NCBI GenBank assembly: GCA_023475265.1 | Contig: JAMCWE010000021.1 | Span: 1 to 64,000 of the forward strand | DNA: 64,000 bases | Origin: Bacteroidota bacterium | Lineage (GTDB): Bacteria > Bacteroidota > Ignavibacteria > Ignavibacteriales > Ignavibacteriaceae | Direction of reading: 5' to 3' | Shown here: in pieces, positions 62,174-64,000 of the stretch | Layout: each line of letters begins with the position of its first letter | How positions within the stretch are numbered: the first letter of the stretch is position 1 | Position numbers and translations under genes: made by a program | The notes under the pieces: generated by a model | Told to the model about the DNA's origin: nothing | The model's database searches: none | What the model saw: the letters and a program-made list of their open reading frames with translations, nothing else

Positions 62174-63077
62174 CTAATACCACAGAATTATTTAAAAGTG
62201 TGGATGCTTGATTTTTTCCGGTAATAGCAGTTTGGTTTTCAGGATCAAGTTTAATTGCGATGTCAAAATATGCTAAAGCATCTTTTGCTTTTTGAGATTT
62301 CAAACAAGCTTCGGCAAGCTTTGTATAAACATCAGATGGAACTTCTTCAATCTTCTCAATGTACTTTAAAAATTTTTTTTCAGCTTTGGAGAATTCACTT
62401 AGCTTCAAATAAATTTTTCCAGCTAATTCATATATAGAAGGCTCTTCTGGATTTAGCTTGATCGCTTTTTCAATTGGCAATACCGCATGAGCATACATCC
62501 CCATGTTATAATATGTTTCAGCATAAATTTTATTTAGTTCCCAAAAATTTGAATACATTGTTTCAGCCTTCTTAGCATACATCAAAGTGTTTTCAAAATT
62601 CTTCAAATTCAATTCTAGCTTTGCTAAGTAAATATATGCTTCATGAAGAAGTTCCGATTGTTTTCCAAATGAAATAAAATTTAGAAAACTATTCTTTGCC
62701 AATTCAAATTCATTAAGCATAAAATGAGAATAGCCAATAAAGAAAGAAACTGAAGGTTCCTCTTGAGGCAAAATATAGCTTAATGTTTCAATCGCATCTT
62801 CCCATTTAGAATTTCTTAAAAAGAATTGCCCATAGAATAATCTAACATCTTTATTCTCAGGATCTTTTTCGAGAATCTGTTTTAATAAGCTTGATGCAGA
62901 ATTTAAATTTCCCAATTGTTCATAAAGACTTGAAAGCCGAAAATATAATTCGATGAGTTCAGGATTTTGTTCAATAAGTGAATTGTATATTTGAACCGAA
63001 TGCAGAAGCTTTCCCTGAGCCTCAAAATCTTGAGCCAGTTTCATTTTATGATCAAGCTGATATTTCTTTTCAGACAT
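62166..63077 (-). CDS. Tetratricopeptide repeat protein
   Basis: A 303-residue protein made of about eight TPR units, for example LYFRLSSLYEQLGNLNSASSL, DVRLFYGQFFLRNSKWEDAI and SIYELAGKIYLKLSEFSKAEKKF. No signal peptide or membrane segment, so it is probably a cytoplasmic scaffold. The start is ATG 63077, just after the guaA stop; the ORF track's earlier start lies inside guaA. It overlaps the LpoA-like gene and is likely one transcript with guaA. Confidence 0.88.
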   Translation of the reverse strand: MSEKKYQLDHKMKLAQDFEAQGKLLHSVQIYNSLIEQNPELIELYFRLSSLYEQLGNLNSASSLLKQILEKDPENKDVRLFYGQFFLRNSKWEDAIETLSYILPQEEPSVSFFIGYSHFMLNEFELAKNSFLNFISFGKQSELLHEAYIYLAKLELNLKNFENTLMYAKKAETMYSNFWELNKIYAETYYNMGMYAHAVLPIEKAIKLNPEEPSIYELAGKIYLKLSEFSKAEKKFLKYIEKIEEVPSDVYTKLAEACLKSQKAKDALAYFDIAIKLDPENQTAITGKNQASTLLNNSVVLDG

Positions 63078-63078
63078 C

Positions 63079-64000
63079 TTATTCCCACTCAATTGTGGAA
63101 GGTGGTTTAGAGCTTATATCATAAACAACTCTATTTACACCTCTCACTTTATTAATAATCTTGCTCGAAAGATTTGCAAGAAAATCATTATCAAATCTGA
63201 ACCAGTCTGCTGTCATCCCATCAACTGAAGTAACTGCACGAAGTGCTAAAACATTATCGTATGTTCTAAAATCTCCCATTACTCCAACGGATTGAATTGG
63301 TAATAAAACTGCAAAGGCTTGCCAAATTTTATTATATAAATTTGCATCTTTTATTTCATTTATAAAAATATCGTCTGCTTCTCTTAATATATCTAGCTTT
63401 TCCTTTGTTATCTCTCCCAAAATTCTTACTGCCAAACCAGGGCCAGGAAAAGGATGTCGTTCAATAAATTCTTCCGGAATATTTAATTCTCTTCCAACAT
63501 TTCTAACTTCATCTTTAAATAATTCTCTGAACGGCTCAATTAGTTTTAAATTCATTTTTTCAGGTAAGCCGCCAACATTATGATGAGTTTTAATAGTTAC
63601 TGATGCGCCTTTAAATGAGGTAGATTCAATTACATCAGGATAGAGAGTTCCTTGAACTAAAAATTTAACATCGTCATGTTTTTTTGCTTCTTCTTCAAAT
63701 ACCTCGATGAAAGTATTGCCAATTATTTTTCTTTTCTTCTCCGGATCTGTAACGCCAGCCAATTTTTTTAAGAACTTTTCCGATGCATCGATGTGTATAT
63801 GATTTAAATTTAATTTTTCTTCAAAGAGCTTACCAATTTTTTTGCTTTCATCTTTTCTCATTAATCCGGTATCGATATGAACGCAAATTAGATTATCGCC
63901 TATTGCTTTTTTAACTAGAACTGCTGCAACTGTTGAATCAACACCACCGCTAAGAGCACAAATTACTTTAGAATTTCCGGATGTGTTTTTAATTGCAGCA
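63079..64000 (-). CDS. guaA: GMP synthase (glutamine-hydrolysing), 3' part
   Basis: Converts XMP to GMP. Only the C-terminal ~306 codons are inside the window; the 5' part runs off the right edge. The reading frame continues past the ORF track's M at 63861. It shows the ATP pyrophosphatase loop [13 protein letters not shown] and then [14 protein letters not shown]. The C-terminal dimerisation domain follows ([31 protein letters not shown], the standard ending). The amidotransferase domain is not visible. Confidence 0.96.
   Translation of the reverse strand, partial: AAIKNTSGNSKVICALSGGVDSTVAAVLVKKAIGDNLICVHIDTGLMRKDESKKIGKLFEEKLNLNHIHIDASEKFLKKLAGVTDPEKKRKIIGNTFIEVFEEEAKKHDDVKFLVQGTLYPDVIESTSFKGASVTIKTHHNVGGLPEKMNLKLIEPFRELFKDEVRNVGRELNIPEEFIERHPFPGPGLAVRILGEITKEKLDILREADDIFINEIKDANLYNKIWQAFAVLLPIQSVGVMGDFRTYDNVLALRAVTSVDGMTADWFRFDNDFLANLSSKIINKVRGVNRVVYDISSKPPSTIEWE

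Overview
The window is AT-rich, densely packed bacterial chromosome, with about 60 supported protein-coding genes on both strands and no rRNA or tRNA that I can recognise. A subtilase with a C-terminal type IX secretion (T9SS) sorting domain, a promoter of the Bacteroidota form TTG...TAnnTTTG, a DUF4834-like protein, a dNK-folK pair and four-helix-bundle (S23/IVP) cassettes point to the Bacteroidota/Ignavibacteriota side of the FCB group. An ignavibacterium is my best guess. This is inferred from gene content, not from a marker tree.

Layout. 0-4.6 kb: MFS exporter, PiT phosphate transporter with its DUF47 partner, and asnA with a clear terminator. 4.8-12.6 kb: a leftward multidrug efflux operon (TetR, HlyD-type adaptor, ATPase, TolC, a four-helix-bundle cassette, second ATPase, two ABC-2 permeases) that matches E. 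coli cecR-ybhG-ybhF-ybhS-ybhR with ybhF split in two. A sigma70-like promoter lies inside a cluster of GGAAAC/GTTTCC operator half-sites. 12.6-19.1 kb: a group II decarboxylase, a DUF362 protein plus membrane polyferredoxin, a Gfo/Idh/MocA oxidoreductase and an RNase Z-like hydrolase.

19.1-23.3 kb is an accessory island. It holds a degenerate 42-bp tandem repeat, a more GC-rich orphan gene, a DUF1883 gene overlapping a two-helix membrane protein gene, an integron attC-like dyad, a gene resembling superinfection exclusion protein B, and a RAYT (REP-associated tyrosine transposase) element inside repeated hairpins. This is where a novel system is most likely.

23.4-47.5 kb is housekeeping: nat, uvrA, yigZ, marR, an O-methyltransferase, the T9SS-linked subtilase, lepB-lepA, ppx/gppA, GT9, dNK-folK-folB, pgeF, surE-phzF-VWA, comF, argS-rsfS and panD. 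The ORF track truncates folK because it has no ATG/GTG/TTG start. An ATT start recovers the full enzyme.

47.6-55.3 kb is a complete tryptophan operon, trpE-G-D-C-F-aroF-B-A, with DAHP synthase embedded. It is preceded by an uncatalogued leader peptide containing three consecutive Trp codons and by a readable antiterminator/terminator pair, so classical ribosome-mediated attenuation is predicted. The leader start codon lies only about ten bases downstream of the -10 box.

55.6-64 kb: an RRM protein, a RidA-like protein, mazG, phoH, a LysM protein and coiled-coil lipoprotein, radC, an LpoA/Peripla_BP-like lipoprotein or binding protein, a TPR protein, and the 3' part of guaA running off the right edge.
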